The notes: generated by a model from the sequence alone, not told the origin. 64,000 nt of DNA from Paenibacillus sp. PCH8 (GCF_002968835.1 NZ_PKQK01000005.1:124001-188000); one strand, 5' to 3'. Positions 52,736-61,502 are shown, counted from the stretch's first letter. Numbers and translations are program-made.

Positions 52736-54561
52736 GGCTGCTCCTTAATGGGTATATGAAAATGAACCGCAGTTCCTTTACCCTTCTCGCTGACGATTTG
52801 AAGCTGTGTTCCATACTCGGCCTGAAGCCGCGCGTTTATACTGGCAAGCCCAATACCCTTGCCTTTCGAGTATTCAAGCAGGTTATGTTGGTCCGCGTCT
52901 TCAATGCCGACACCGTCGTCTTCTACCGATATGAAGTAGCCCTGTTGTAGCTTTTTGATTTTGATCGTAACTGTTCCTGCAATGTTCCTTTTTCGTATCC
53001 CATGTTTAATCGCATTCTCTACCAAGGGTTGAATAACGAAGCGCGGCACCTTCAACTCAGTATCTGTATCAATGTCATAGTGGATAACTATTTTCCCAGG
53101 GAACCTGGCTTGCTCAATGCGAACATAAAACTTGATTGCATCCAGCTCCTCATCGATAGAAATATATCTCTCCGAATTGCTGTAATCGAATATATTTCTG
53201 AGATAATGGGATAAATCGTTGACCAGGCTTCCCGCTTTTTCTTGGTTTTCAGCAATAACTCCTTCGATCACGTTCAATGTGTTGTGAATAAAATGTGGGT
53301 CCATCTGCGCTCGTATAAAAGCAAGCTCAAACTGCCTGGATTGTATTTCGGAATTTTCAAATAATGTTTGATTGTATTTCTTCTCTTCATCTAGACTATT
53401 GATGATTTCTGCGAGAGATAAGGCAAAGGCAATAGCCGACACACTAGAAAGAAAAAATATGTAATATACCATAATGTAACTTTGAGGTATTACTCCGAAA
53501 GCCATCATATAAAACAGAACTACCGACACAAAGCACAGGAGCCATGCAGCTACGAGTTGTGGTGAACGCAAGTTTTTGCGCCTGATTCCTCTAATCATAA
53601 TTATAAAGTACAATACAAACATCATAGCAGATGCGATTGCACCCAATCCCCCCAACTCTTTACTGATGAAAAAAAAGATCAATAGAGTAATGGGGAAGCA
53701 AATGATGAGCACCTTCAAACAAGAATCGATCATGGGAAACTTGGTTTCAGTCTGAAAAATCGCTCTAATAAAAATGGCTATGGAAAGCGACATGAGAATA
53801 CCGAACCCTGTGGAATATTCCGCAAGCAGGTAAACGTATTTGAAGCCCGTGATATTTATAAGTCCGGCTGTCGCTATGTTCCACAACAAAGTAGTGAATA
53901 CATAGAAACAGGATTTTAAAAACGTTTTGTTTTTTATAGCTAAGCCCATGATTAGATTATAAAAAAACAATGCCAGCAAAACGCCGAATAAGATGCCACT
54001 CGCCCAGACGTTTATCATACTTGTCTTTCTGAAAAGTTCATCATTTACAATTTGAACAATAAAGTTCTGTCCGTATAACGATTGGCTTGTCATGTATATG
54101 TACTGATTAGGATCAAAATGAGGCGGAATTTTGATTGCTGGGTAGACATAATCGATCTCATCCGAATGGCTCTTATATGCGTACCCGAAATGCTTTGTTA
54201 TGTAATCGTTACTTGTCGGGAGGTACAACGTTACATCTTCAAACAGAGGGTTGTTTATTGTAAGGTAATTCAATTCATCCGCGTCATATTGGTTTACTTT
54301 TATTTTGAACCATAAGCGAACCGGAGAATAGCCAACTTTGGAATAGTTTCCAGGTAAAGCTGCGAATTGATCGCTGACTTTAACATCGGACAAGGTCATG
54401 TTTCCTGATTTGTCCCGTAGAACTTCCATACGGATATCATCTTTAGATTTGTTCACATCCTGAAAGTAAACGACGAAAACGAATCCGGTGCAAAGTGATA
54501 TTGCTAAAAAAATAGTTATTACTTTGATTCTAAATATAATGAATTCTGATCTCATTGACAT
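52732..54561 (-). CDS. 7TMR-DISM histidine kinase
   Basis: Sensor kinase of about 609 residues. N-terminal helix, extracytoplasmic 7TMR-DISMED2 jelly-roll domain (about 40-180, VRLWFKIKV...EDVTLYLPTS), seven hydrophobic helices (about 190-400), coiled region, then a LytS/YesM-type His_kinase domain with FIRAQMDPHFIHNTLNVIEG and an HATPase domain with VEDDGVGIEDAD. GGGGAG lies before two in-frame ATGs (54561 and 54555). The extracellular domain suggests carbohydrate or small-ligand sensing (family knowledge); the ligand is unknown. Confidence 0.9.
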   Translation of the reverse strand: MSMRSEFIIFRIKVITIFLAISLCTGFVFVVYFQDVNKSKDDIRMEVLRDKSGNMTLSDVKVSDQFAALPGNYSKVGYSPVRLWFKIKVNQYDADELNYLTINNPLFEDVTLYLPTSNDYITKHFGYAYKSHSDEIDYVYPAIKIPPHFDPNQYIYMTSQSLYGQNFIVQIVNDELFRKTSMINVWASGILFGVLLALFFYNLIMGLAIKNKTFLKSCFYVFTTLLWNIATAGLINITGFKYVYLLAEYSTGFGILMSLSIAIFIRAIFQTETKFPMIDSCLKVLIICFPITLLIFFFISKELGGLGAIASAMMFVLYFIIMIRGIRRKNLRSPQLVAAWLLCFVSVVLFYMMAFGVIPQSYIMVYYIFFLSSVSAIAFALSLAEIINSLDEEKKYNQTLFENSEIQSRQFELAFIRAQMDPHFIHNTLNVIEGVIAENQEKAGSLVNDLSHYLRNIFDYSNSERYISIDEELDAIKFYVRIEQARFPGKIVIHYDIDTDTELKVPRFVIQPLVENAIKHGIRKRNIAGTVTIKIKKLQQGYFISVEDDGVGIEDADQHNLLEYSKGKGIGLASINARLQAEYGTQLQIVSEKGKGTAVHFHIPIKEQP

Positions 54562-54681
54562 ACTCCCCAGTAAACTCGAACGTTGTCGACTCTTGGAGTA
54601 ATTTTACCATGGTTCCGTCCATCCTTCAAAAAGATTTATTATCAATTTTGTTATACTAGGCACTATTACAGAACAATAAGT

Positions 54682-54719
54682 AAACGGACGCCAATCTGTC
54701 GAGATCAGCGTCCGTTTGT
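54682..54719 (-). terminator. terminator after the NAD(P)-binding protein gene
   Basis: AAACGGACGC...GCGTCCGTTT perfect arms lie 28 bases past the 54747 stop on the minus strand. The following bases are only moderately T-rich. Confidence 0.6.
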
Positions 54720-54746
54720 TATATTCATTATTATATTTAAAAAGTA

Positions 54747-55388
54747 TTATCTCACTTCTCCAACAACGGTAAAGCGCTCGTTTTTGTGTTGTGGATTCTC
54801 GATCTCATCAACCAAAGCAATTGCATAGTCTGCATAACTGATGTAACTGTTACCTTCGCTGTTGACCATAATTACGTCATTACCTGCTTGATATTTGCCT
54901 GTGCGTACGCCTTCCGGATTAAAGAATCCAGCTGGGCTTAGGAATGTCCATTGCATACCAGAGGATGATTGCAGATCCTTCAAGTTAAGGCCTTGGTTCG
55001 TTGCAGTTGCCTTGTAAGCATCAGGGAATCCTGGGGATTCAAAGACACGCAATGTCTTGGACTCGTCTGTGAACAGGCTCCCTGCCCCGCCTACAACGAT
55101 CAGACGAGTGTCTGGTGCATCCTTCAGAATGTTGATTAACGCTTGTCCTACTTCTACATGCAGGTTTTCTTTCCCCGCTGGAGCACCAAAAGCATTTACA
55201 ACTACATCGAACGCTTTAAGATCTCCAGCTGTGAGGTCGAATACATCTTTCTCCAGCATACTCAGACTTTTATCTTCCAATTTGGATGCATTACGAACAA
55301 TCGCCGTCACTGCATGCCCTCTGTCTGCCGCTTCTTTCAAAATCACATTTCCTGCTTTGCCTGTTGCACCAATGATTGCAATGTTCAT
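54747..55388 (-). CDS. NAD(P)-binding oxidoreductase/epimerase-like (YwnB/NmrA type)
   Basis: Cytoplasmic Rossmann protein of about 213 residues beginning MNIAIIGATGKAGNVILKEA with the GxxGxxG nucleotide-binding motif; it also has LIVVGGAGSLF and the LSPAGFF and SYISYADYAIALVDEIE blocks typical of NAD(H)-binding atypical SDRs such as YwnB. AAAGGAG lies before two adjacent ATGs (55391 and 55388). No neighbour points to its substrate. Confidence 0.85.
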   Translation of the reverse strand: MNIAIIGATGKAGNVILKEAADRGHAVTAIVRNASKLEDKSLSMLEKDVFDLTAGDLKAFDVVVNAFGAPAGKENLHVEVGQALINILKDAPDTRLIVVGGAGSLFTDESKTLRVFESPGFPDAYKATATNQGLNLKDLQSSSGMQWTFLSPAGFFNPEGVRTGKYQAGNDVIMVNSEGNSYISYADYAIALVDEIENPQHKNERFTVVGEVR

Positions 55389-55536
55389 CATCAATCTCTC
55401 CTTTGATTTCACGTTATTCATGTTTGAACTTCATAATGTAACTATATAAGTTACAACTATTTTTGTCAACTTTCTTTATTCTAACGTTTCGTTTTTTCTT
55501 TGAAACTATGCGTTTACCTTTATTTATAAATGAATG

Positions 55537-55652
55537 AATCAATTTCATAATACCTTTAGCTGCTTCAATTAAGGCTAGATATAGATCGAAACGGTTCATT
55601 TTGTCTATATCTAGTTACAAAAAATCCATTTTAGTGAGTTATGAAATTGATT
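55537..55652. repeat. MITE-like element, copy C (full length, inverted relative to copy A)
   Basis: A 116-bp element with the same 14-bp terminal repeats and inner hairpin as copy A. Directly flanking GAAT repeats may be a target duplication. The minus strand reads MNRFDLYLALIEAAKG from an ATG at 55599. Over the 63 bases from that codon to the element end, all six differences from copy A are silent or exchange ATG for TTG. Confidence 0.85.
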
Positions 55653-55667
55653 CGAATCCATAAACAA

Positions 55668-55715
55668 AAAGACCTCCACAACGTCATTAGTACAAGACTA
55701 ATACGCCGCAGAGGT
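55668..55715 (-). terminator. terminator after the A-type Fe-S carrier gene
   Basis: On the minus strand GACCTC-tgcggcg-TATTAGT-cttgt-ACTAAT-gacgttgt-GGAGGTC is followed by TTTTTG. An interrupted but long stem, just past the 55729 stop. Confidence 0.6.
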
Positions 55716-55728
55716 CGTAATTACAATC

Positions 55729-56085
55729 TTAACAATCTTTATCCGGTACGCCCGCTTCTTCCTTCGTACGGAAGGATGATCCGCAGCCACATGTGGCTAC
55801 TGCGTTCGGGTTATGAATGGTGAATCCACCGGTCATGCCGGATTCTTCAAAATCAATTTCCAATCCATCCAGGTATTTCAGGTTTTCCTTCTCTACAACA
55901 ACCTTCATACTTTGAATATCCATATACAGGTCCTCATCGGACTCTTTATCGTCAAAGCCCATGGCGTACGAAAACCCGGTACAACCGCCCGGTGTTACGC
56001 CAAGACGCAGGAACATGCCAGGTGCCTCTTGCTGTGCAAGCATCTCTTTCAATCTGTCAGCAGCCGTTTCGCTGATGTTAATCAT
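55729..56085 (-). CDS. A-type iron-sulfur cluster carrier (ErpA/SufA, YutM-like)
   Basis: 118-residue HesB-fold protein that carries Fe-S clusters to target enzymes. The three conserved cysteines are present: GGCTGFSYAMGF (about C35) and TCGCGSSFR (about C98 and C100). A further Cys ends the chain. AAAGGAG precedes the ATG. It sits near yutJ, yuzB and the NifU-like yutI, the same set found in Bacillus subtilis. Confidence 0.93.
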   Translation of the reverse strand: MINISETAADRLKEMLAQQEAPGMFLRLGVTPGGCTGFSYAMGFDDKESDEDLYMDIQSMKVVVEKENLKYLDGLEIDFEESGMTGGFTIHNPNAVATCGCGSSFRTKEEAGVPDKDC

Positions 56086-56204
56086 GCCAGGTCACTCTCC
56101 TTTTCATTAACGCTTCCTTAAATTATACTCCACCCCGTCAAGGGTCTCAAGTCATGTTTGCCTCTTTCCGCGTTCCCCCTGAACTCCTTTTTCTTCCCAG
56201 TGTA

Positions 56205-56233
56205 TTGAACCCCCGGGACACGAGGTTTATAAT
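56205..56233 (+). promoter_or_regulatory. mqnE promoter with long leader
   Basis: TTGAAC (56205-56210) and TATAAT (56228-56233), spaced 17 bases, form a near-consensus sigma-A promoter. The predicted leader to the mqnE ATG is about 290 bases and holds hairpins GAGTC-aacc-GACTC, TGCAGC/GCTGCA and GCGG/CCGC. No protein-coding frame is seen in it. Confidence 0.65.
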
Positions 56234-56531
56234 GAATAGGTGGTCGCACTGAAATGTCGATAGTTTGTCATGACTTATTCAGGTGTTGGTCGTAATTGGA
56301 GTTGTAATTTTTTTCACATTTCGAGACTGCAACGCAGTCCCCAATGCATATATGAGTCAACCGACTCAAACTTTTTCGAAAAAAATAGCTTTCACTTGCA
56401 GCATACGCTGCACCGGGTAAATAAGAGTTAGTCTATATAAGAAAGCGGCAGATGACCGCATCTTTGCTATGTAGTTCTGTATGCAGATCCTACACACAAC
56501 TCAAGTCCGGTTAAGAACAGGAGGAAACAGT

Positions 56532-57638
56532 ATGTCTACATTGGTAACACCGTTCACAGACAAAAGAATGGCTGAGATCGTTGAGAAAGTGCAGAACGGC
56601 GTAAGGCTGAACTTAGAAGACGGCGTATATCTGTACGAAACAGATGATCTGCTGACTTTGGGCCAGCTGGCCAATGAGGCCAACCTACGGAAGAATGGCA
56701 AGAAAGTATATTTCATTGAGAACATGAGTCTTTATTTTACAAACGTATGTGAAGCTCACTGCGCTTTCTGTAATTTCCGCAAAGACCAGGGCGAAGATGG
56801 CTCTTACACATTATCCGGTGAGGAAATGATCGAGTATGTTGAACAACATATTCATCCGGGCGTACGTGAATTCCATATCGTAGGCGGACATAACAACCAT
56901 GTTCCTTTTCAGTATTATGTCGATTCCCTACGTGCTCTAAACGAGAAATATCCGGACGTTACGCTGAAAGCCTACACTGCAGCCGAAATTGATTTCTTCA
57001 CTCGCATTAGCGGTCTGAGCATCACGGAAGTTCTCCAAGAGCTCCAAAAAGCAGGCTTGAAGTCTCTAACAGGTGGCGGCGCCGAGATCTTGTCCGATGA
57101 ATATCGCAAAAAAATGCGTGTGGACAAAGCGAACGTGGATCGTTATCTCGAAGTACACCGGACAGCGCACAATCTGGGTATGCGTACTCATACAACGATG
57201 CTGTACGGTTCCATCGAGTCTTATGCAGACCGCGTCAACCATATGATACAGATCCGTGAGTTGCAAGATGAAACCAACGGATTCATGGTCTTTATCCCGC
57301 TCTCCATGCAACCTAAGAGCAAAAGTGCGAGCATTATGCGTCGTAACTCGGCGTATGAGGATCTCAAAACCATTGCGATCAGCCGTCTGATGCTGGATAA
57401 CATTGATCATGTTAAAGCATACTTCATTAATATTGGTCCACAACTGACTCAGGTAGCGCTCAGCTTCGGGGCTTCTGACGTGCATGGTACGATTGTACGT
57501 GAGAAAATCAGCCACGCTGCCGGTGCTCTTACGCCCGAAGGATTAACACGCAAAGAGTTGATCTGGCTGGTCAAAGGCGCAGGCCGTATTCCGGTGGAAC
57601 GCGATACGTTCTACAACGAAATTCAGGTCTACGAATAG
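56532..57638 (+). CDS. mqnE: aminofutalosine synthase MqnE (radical SAM)
   Basis: Radical-SAM enzyme of 368 residues that joins the adenosyl radical to 3-[(1-carboxyvinyl)oxy]benzoate in futalosine-pathway menaquinone synthesis. The cluster motif NVCEAHCAFCNF supplies C73, C77 and C80. GGAEILSDEYRKKM, RTHTTMLYGSIE, FIPLSMQPKSKSA and SFGASDVHGTIVREKISHAAG are typical of the family. The open frame starts at 56481, but CAGGAGGAAACAGT sets the ATG at 56532. It implies this organism makes menaquinone by the futalosine route; the other mqn genes lie outside the window. Confidence 0.94.
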   Translation: MSTLVTPFTDKRMAEIVEKVQNGVRLNLEDGVYLYETDDLLTLGQLANEANLRKNGKKVYFIENMSLYFTNVCEAHCAFCNFRKDQGEDGSYTLSGEEMIEYVEQHIHPGVREFHIVGGHNNHVPFQYYVDSLRALNEKYPDVTLKAYTAAEIDFFTRISGLSITEVLQELQKAGLKSLTGGGAEILSDEYRKKMRVDKANVDRYLEVHRTAHNLGMRTHTTMLYGSIESYADRVNHMIQIRELQDETNGFMVFIPLSMQPKSKSASIMRRNSAYEDLKTIAISRLMLDNIDHVKAYFINIGPQLTQVALSFGASDVHGTIVREKISHAAGALTPEGLTRKELIWLVKGAGRIPVERDTFYNEIQVYE

Positions 57639-57790
57639 CATAAGCACTTATTTCCACCTATATTGCACCCGCATCACTCCAGAACGCTACTTTCATTGTA
57701 CAGGAAGACGTTTGAACCCGAGTGATGCAAACTGCTGAAATATATCTTTAATTTTCAATTCCCATTTTTCAATTATTCAAATAAAAACAA

Positions 57791-57822
57791 AAGGAGCAGC
57801 TATGTTATTGCATAGCTGCTCC
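57791..57822 (-). terminator. perfect hairpin with T tract on the minus strand
   Basis: GGAGCAGCTATG-caataa-CATAGCTGCTCC has 12-bp arms followed on the minus strand by TTTTGTTTTTATT. On the plus strand it lacks a T run. No minus-strand gene ends here, so it may stop antisense transcription from the yuzB side, or act in the yutJ leader. Confidence 0.6.
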
Positions 57823-57873
57823 ACAGGTTGCAGCCCCGTTCACACGGGACTGATGTAGAAAGGAAGCCGAGTC

Positions 57874-58935
57874 ATGAAAAATTTCGTCATTCTTGGAGGC
57901 GGCTATGGCGGCCTCACGATTATCAAGGAACTTTTGGAAGGCAAGATCCCGTCAGACACCCAGATTATACTCGTGGACCGTAGCCCCTTTCAGGGATTAA
58001 AGACCGAATATTACGCACTCGCAGCAGGGACCGTATCCGACTATGACCTGCGCATCCAATTTCCAGTGAGCGATAAAGTGACGTACCGTTATGGAGAAGT
58101 CACTTCGATTGACCTGGAACAGCGTCAGATTGAATTTGAAGGCCAGGACCCGCTCGTTTATGACAAGCTTGTCATTGGACTTGGCTGTACAGACCGTTTT
58201 CATGATACGCCAGGTGCAGAAGAATACAGCTGCACGATTCAAAGCTTCAGCAAAACACGTGAGACCTACCTGCGTCTTAATGAGATCAAAGCCTATGGAG
58301 ACGTGCATATTGTTGGCGGTGGGTTAAGCGGCGTCGAGATCGCAGCCGAGCTTAGAGAGAGCAGACCGGATCTGAATATCAGCATTCTGGACCGCGGTGA
58401 ACGTGTATTATCCGCTTTCCCGCAACGGTTGTCCGTTTATGTTCATGAATGGTTCAACGAACACCAAGTAGATACGCGCGGGCATATCGCCATTTCACGC
58501 GTTGAACCCAACGCCATCTTTAACCGGGATGAACAGATTCTGACCGATGCTGTAGTCTGGACCGCAGGTATCCAGCCCGTTAAAGTGGTACAGGATCTGG
58601 ATGTTACCAAAGACCCTCAAGGTCGTGTCGTTCTGAATGAATACTACCAAATTCCGGAATATACCGATGTTTATGTCGTTGGTGACTGTGCCAGTGTACC
58701 TTATGCACCTAGCGGTCAGGCTGCAGAAGTACAGGGTGAACAGATCGCTCATATTCAGCATGCCCTCTGGAAAGGCGAAAAACCCAACCCGCAATCACTC
58801 AAGCTTCGTGGCACACTCGGTGCTCTCGGCAAGAAGGCTGGGTTTGGGCTAATGGGCAAAACGTCCATGATGGGACGTGTACCTCGTATTCTAAAAAGTG
58901 GTGTGCTCTGGATGTCCAAGCGCCATCTCGGTTAG
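57874..58935 (+). CDS. yutJ: NAD(P)/FAD-dependent oxidoreductase (YutJ-like, NDH-2 family)
   Basis: Flavoprotein of 353 residues related to type II NADH dehydrogenases. The first Rossmann motif is VILGGGYGGLTIIKEL (about 4-19), the second HIVGGGLSGVEIAAEL (about 145-160), and VYVVGDCASVPYAPSGQAAEVQGEQIAHI binds FAD. GAAAGGAAG precedes the ATG. The order yutJ-yuzB-yutI is as in Bacillus subtilis, though yuzB is convergent here with a 4-base overlap. The electron acceptor is not certain. Confidence 0.88.
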   Translation: MKNFVILGGGYGGLTIIKELLEGKIPSDTQIILVDRSPFQGLKTEYYALAAGTVSDYDLRIQFPVSDKVTYRYGEVTSIDLEQRQIEFEGQDPLVYDKLVIGLGCTDRFHDTPGAEEYSCTIQSFSKTRETYLRLNEIKAYGDVHIVGGGLSGVEIAAELRESRPDLNISILDRGERVLSAFPQRLSVYVHEWFNEHQVDTRGHIAISRVEPNAIFNRDEQILTDAVVWTAGIQPVKVVQDLDVTKDPQGRVVLNEYYQIPEYTDVYVVGDCASVPYAPSGQAAEVQGEQIAHIQHALWKGEKPNPQSLKLRGTLGALGKKAGFGLMGKTSMMGRVPRILKSGVLWMSKRHLG

Positions 58936-59186
58936 TCGAGATCAAGCGCATCCCAAGCATCGGCTTCAGCAATTTTGGCCAGAATGGCGTTATATAAATC
59001 TTCCACTTTGTCCGTGATGACAACTTCGCCGTTCACCAGTGCATAAGGAGTCATATAACATTGACCACAGCTGGTCAGGCAGCCATATTCAATCACATCA
59101 TAGTCTGGATTTTCATCCAATTGATCCATGACTTCATCTGTGCCAAAGTGCATATTGTTAGCACAAAATTCAATAATAGGTCTCAT
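58932..59186 (-). CDS. yuzB: YuzB family protein (DUF1450)
   Basis: 84-residue thioredoxin-like protein with conserved cysteines in IEFCANN (C8) and the GCLTSCGQCYMTPYALVNGE block, which could hold a metal or Fe-S cluster. It lies divergent from the NifU-like gene and convergent with yutJ. The function is unknown; the context suggests a link to Fe-S or redox metabolism. The sequence matches the YuzB pattern closely. Confidence 0.88.
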   Translation of the reverse strand: MRPIIEFCANNMHFGTDEVMDQLDENPDYDVIEYGCLTSCGQCYMTPYALVNGEVVITDKVEDLYNAILAKIAEADAWDALDLD

Positions 59187-59206
59187 TTAGGTTCACCTGC
59201 TTTGTT

Positions 59207-59228
59207 TGACCATTTTAATTTATGGTCA
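59207..59228. promoter_or_regulatory. palindrome in the yuzB/yutI divergent promoter
   Basis: TGACCAT and ATGGTCA are perfect 7-bp arms around TTTAATTT. A -10-like TATAAT for yutI follows at 59236-59241. It is a candidate operator shared by the divergent pair. Confidence 0.45.
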
Positions 59229-59266
59229 TTTGTAATATAATATAGGAAGGAAAGGAGTTGAACAAT

Positions 59267-59512
59267 ATGAGCGAAAACGCACAAGACACCATGTATGATG
59301 AGGTATCTGATGTTCTTGACAAGCTTCGTCCGTTCCTGCAACGCGATGGCGGTGACGTGGAACTGGTCGACGTGGAAGACGGGATCATTAAGCTGAAACT
59401 GGTCGGTGCCTGCGGCAGTTGCCCAAGCTCCACCATTACCTTAAAAGCCGGGATTGAACGCGCCCTTCTCGAAGAAGTTGAGGGTGTACAAGAAGTCGTC
59501 CAAGTATTCTAA
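59267..59512 (+). CDS. yutI: NifU-like iron-sulfur scaffold/carrier protein (YutI)
   Basis: 81-residue NifU C-terminal domain protein. DVLDKLRPFLQRDGGDVELV and the cluster-binding CGSCPSS with flanking GACGSCPSSTITLKAGIERA are the family hallmarks. AAGGAGTTGAACAAT sets the ATG at 59267 (the frame opens three codons earlier). It delivers Fe-S clusters with the A-type carrier at 55729. A terminator follows. Confidence 0.93.
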   Translation: MSENAQDTMYDEVSDVLDKLRPFLQRDGGDVELVDVEDGIIKLKLVGACGSCPSSTITLKAGIERALLEEVEGVQEVVQVF

Positions 59513-59538
59513 TCAATCCTTCAAGAAATAAACCTCAA

Positions 59539-59577
59539 GAGCCTTTCGCTTCGCATGAAGCGGAGGGCTTTTTTTTG
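59539..59577. terminator. terminator between yutI and the SDR gene
   Basis: GAGCCTTTCGCTTC-gcat-GAAGCGGAGGGCTT followed by TTTTTT. It serves yutI and probably the convergent SDR gene. Confidence 0.8.
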
Positions 59578-59584
59578 TTTAAGC

Positions 59585-60364
59585 TCAGGCATCCTCACGC
59601 TGTATTGTAGGTCGGATCGGATCAAGCCCTCCCGATATATCCATAATGTTGCCTGTAATAAAATCAGAATGATCCAGACACAGATACGTAATGACTCGTG
59701 CGATATCTTCACCACTGCCAGGACGTCCGCGTGGCGTCTCCTCGTCCGTTATACCTGCCACTTCATCGATCGTTTTCTCTTTGTTCGCACCGCGAATGTC
59801 ACCTGGACATATCATGTTGACCGTAATTCCGTAAGGAGCTTCTTCAACCGCAAGTGTCTTCGTAAAAGATACCAGACCTACCTTGGCAGCCGCATATACT
59901 GCACGATGAGGCCATGATCTCGCTTCTCCGGCATGACTGAAGCCAAAATGGATAATGCGCCCCCACTGCTTGCGCCGCATCTCCGGCAAAACACGTTGAT
60001 CCAGCAGCATAGGTCCCAGCAAATTACCCTGCACCAGCATCTGGACCTCAGCTTCGGAATATTCGGCAAATAATCGACGCTCGCGGACAAATGGACCCGC
60101 GTTATTCACCAAGATATCGATACTGCCCAACTTGTCTTCCACCTGTTCAACCAGTATGGCTATCTCTTCAGCTTTGGATATATCAGCCTGGATGGCAATA
60201 CACCGCACTCCCTTGGCTGTAATCTGAGCGCTTAACGCCTCAGCTTCTGTTCTACTGTGTACGTAATTAAGGGCAATATGACATCCCTGATCTGCCAGAC
60301 TGAGGGCTGTCATTTTACCAAGACCTTTGGCACTTCCCGTTATGAGGGCAATCTTCCCCTTCAC
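59585..60364 (-). CDS. short-chain dehydrogenase/reductase
   Basis: NAD(P)-dependent oxidoreductase of 259 residues: TGSAKGLGKMTA (TGxxxGxG), NNAG motif LVNNAGPFV, catalytic Ser in FGFSHAG, and YAAAK. The longest frame starts at 60397 without a ribosome site. AGAGGGGG lies immediately before an ATG (60370) and at ideal spacing before the GTG at 60364, giving MKGKIALITG, the usual SDR start, so GTG is preferred. FabG-like; the substrate cannot be inferred. Confidence 0.85.
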   Translation of the reverse strand: MKGKIALITGSAKGLGKMTALSLADQGCHIALNYVHSRTEAEALSAQITAKGVRCIAIQADISKAEEIAILVEQVEDKLGSIDILVNNAGPFVRERRLFAEYSEAEVQMLVQGNLLGPMLLDQRVLPEMRRKQWGRIIHFGFSHAGEARSWPHRAVYAAAKVGLVSFTKTLAVEEAPYGITVNMICPGDIRGANKEKTIDEVAGITDEETPRGRPGSGEDIARVITYLCLDHSDFITGNIMDISGGLDPIRPTIQREDA

Positions 60365-60528
60365 GTCCATCCCCCTCTTCAAAGAGCAGTCACTCATCCA
60401 GTATAAAAGATTTATCCTCCCCTCACAACTTGCTTATCGCCGCCAATCTGTCCCATATTTACATTGAAGGAATTTTTGAAGAAACATTCATGCCCATAAG
60501 TCAGCATGCATACAGAATAAAACATAAA

Positions 60529-60568
60529 ATAAGCCGTATACCTCTTCTGGAGAGATATACGGCTTATG
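60529..60568 (-). terminator. metNIQ operon terminator
   Basis: ATAAGCCGTATA and TATACGGCTTAT perfect arms; on the minus strand TTTTATGTTTTATT follows. It ends transcription about 55 bases after the metQ stop. The small plus-strand frame at 60430-60621 crossing it is not a gene. Confidence 0.75.
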
Positions 60569-60622
60569 GTGTCGATATTCATGTCAATCACGTAAAGTTA
60601 AATCAGGAACTCAAAATTTAAT

Positions 60623-61462
60623 TTATTCCGTTGCAGGTTCAACTGCACCTTGATAGCGCTCTTTAATGAATGTTTTCACTTCTTCGGAATGCAGGGCAGC
60701 GGCCAGTTTCTGGATGGCATCTGCATCCTTGTTGTCCTCACGGGATACGAGGATGTTCGCGTATGGATTACCTTGCAGATCTTCGATCAACAAAGCATCT
60801 TTGGCCGGATTCAGGTTGGCTTCCAATGCATAGTTGGCATTGATGAATACCAGATCCGCTTCATCCAGTTGACGAGGCATCATAGCAGCATCCAGCTCAA
60901 TGATCTCCAGGTTCTTCGGATTTGCTGTGATATCTTGAATCGTAGATGTGATATTTGTGTTGTCTTTCAGGGTAATAATGCCTTCCTTCGCGAGCAACAA
61001 CAACGCACGTCCACCATTGGATGGATCATTTGGAATGGCTACTTTTGCACCATCTGCCAATTCATCCAACGACTTAATCTTTTTGGAGTATCCACCGAAT
61101 GGTTCAACATGGACAGGTGTTACGGTAACAAGATTGAACCCACGTTCTTTATTCTCAGTGTCCAGGTACGGCTGATGCTGGAAGAAGTTCGCATCCAATT
61201 TTTTATCAGCGAGTTGCTGGTTAGGTTGAACATAGTCATTGAACGTGACCACTTGCAGACGAATACCTTGTGCTTCAAGTTCAGGTTTGATGCTTTCCAA
61301 AATTTCTGCATGTGGTGTAGGTGAAGCTCCAACTTTCAATTCTACTGTACGTGGAGCACCTGCTGCATTGTCTGCACCGCTATCGGCGTCCTTATTGTTT
61401 CCGCAAGCTGCGAGTACGGCAATCAGCATAAGACTAAGTAGAGCAAAAGACCATTTTTTCAT
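60623..61462 (-). CDS. metQ: methionine-binding lipoprotein MetQ
   Basis: Lipoprotein of 279 residues (lipobox LAAC, C20) in the NlpA/MetQ family. KVGASPTPHAEILESIKPEL, the QHQPYLD motif and VVTFNDYVQPNQQL are typical. It captures L- or D-methionine outside the membrane for MetNI. AAGGGG precedes the ATG at 61462. It is the last gene of metNIQ. Confidence 0.94.
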   Translation of the reverse strand: MKKWSFALLSLMLIAVLAACGNNKDADSGADNAAGAPRTVELKVGASPTPHAEILESIKPELEAQGIRLQVVTFNDYVQPNQQLADKKLDANFFQHQPYLDTENKERGFNLVTVTPVHVEPFGGYSKKIKSLDELADGAKVAIPNDPSNGGRALLLLAKEGIITLKDNTNITSTIQDITANPKNLEIIELDAAMMPRQLDEADLVFINANYALEANLNPAKDALLIEDLQGNPYANILVSREDNKDADAIQKLAAALHSEEVKTFIKERYQGAVEPATE

Positions 61463-61502
61463 CTGTAAAACCCCTTCTTCATTCAATTTTGTTGTCTATG
61501 TG

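Noticed and set aside
60430..60621. Small plus-strand frame between the SDR gene and metQ
   Set aside because: No ribosome site, and it crosses the metNIQ terminator hairpin.
60650..61324. 224-codon plus-strand frame inside metQ
   Set aside because: Antisense of metQ, which has a lipobox and family motifs.
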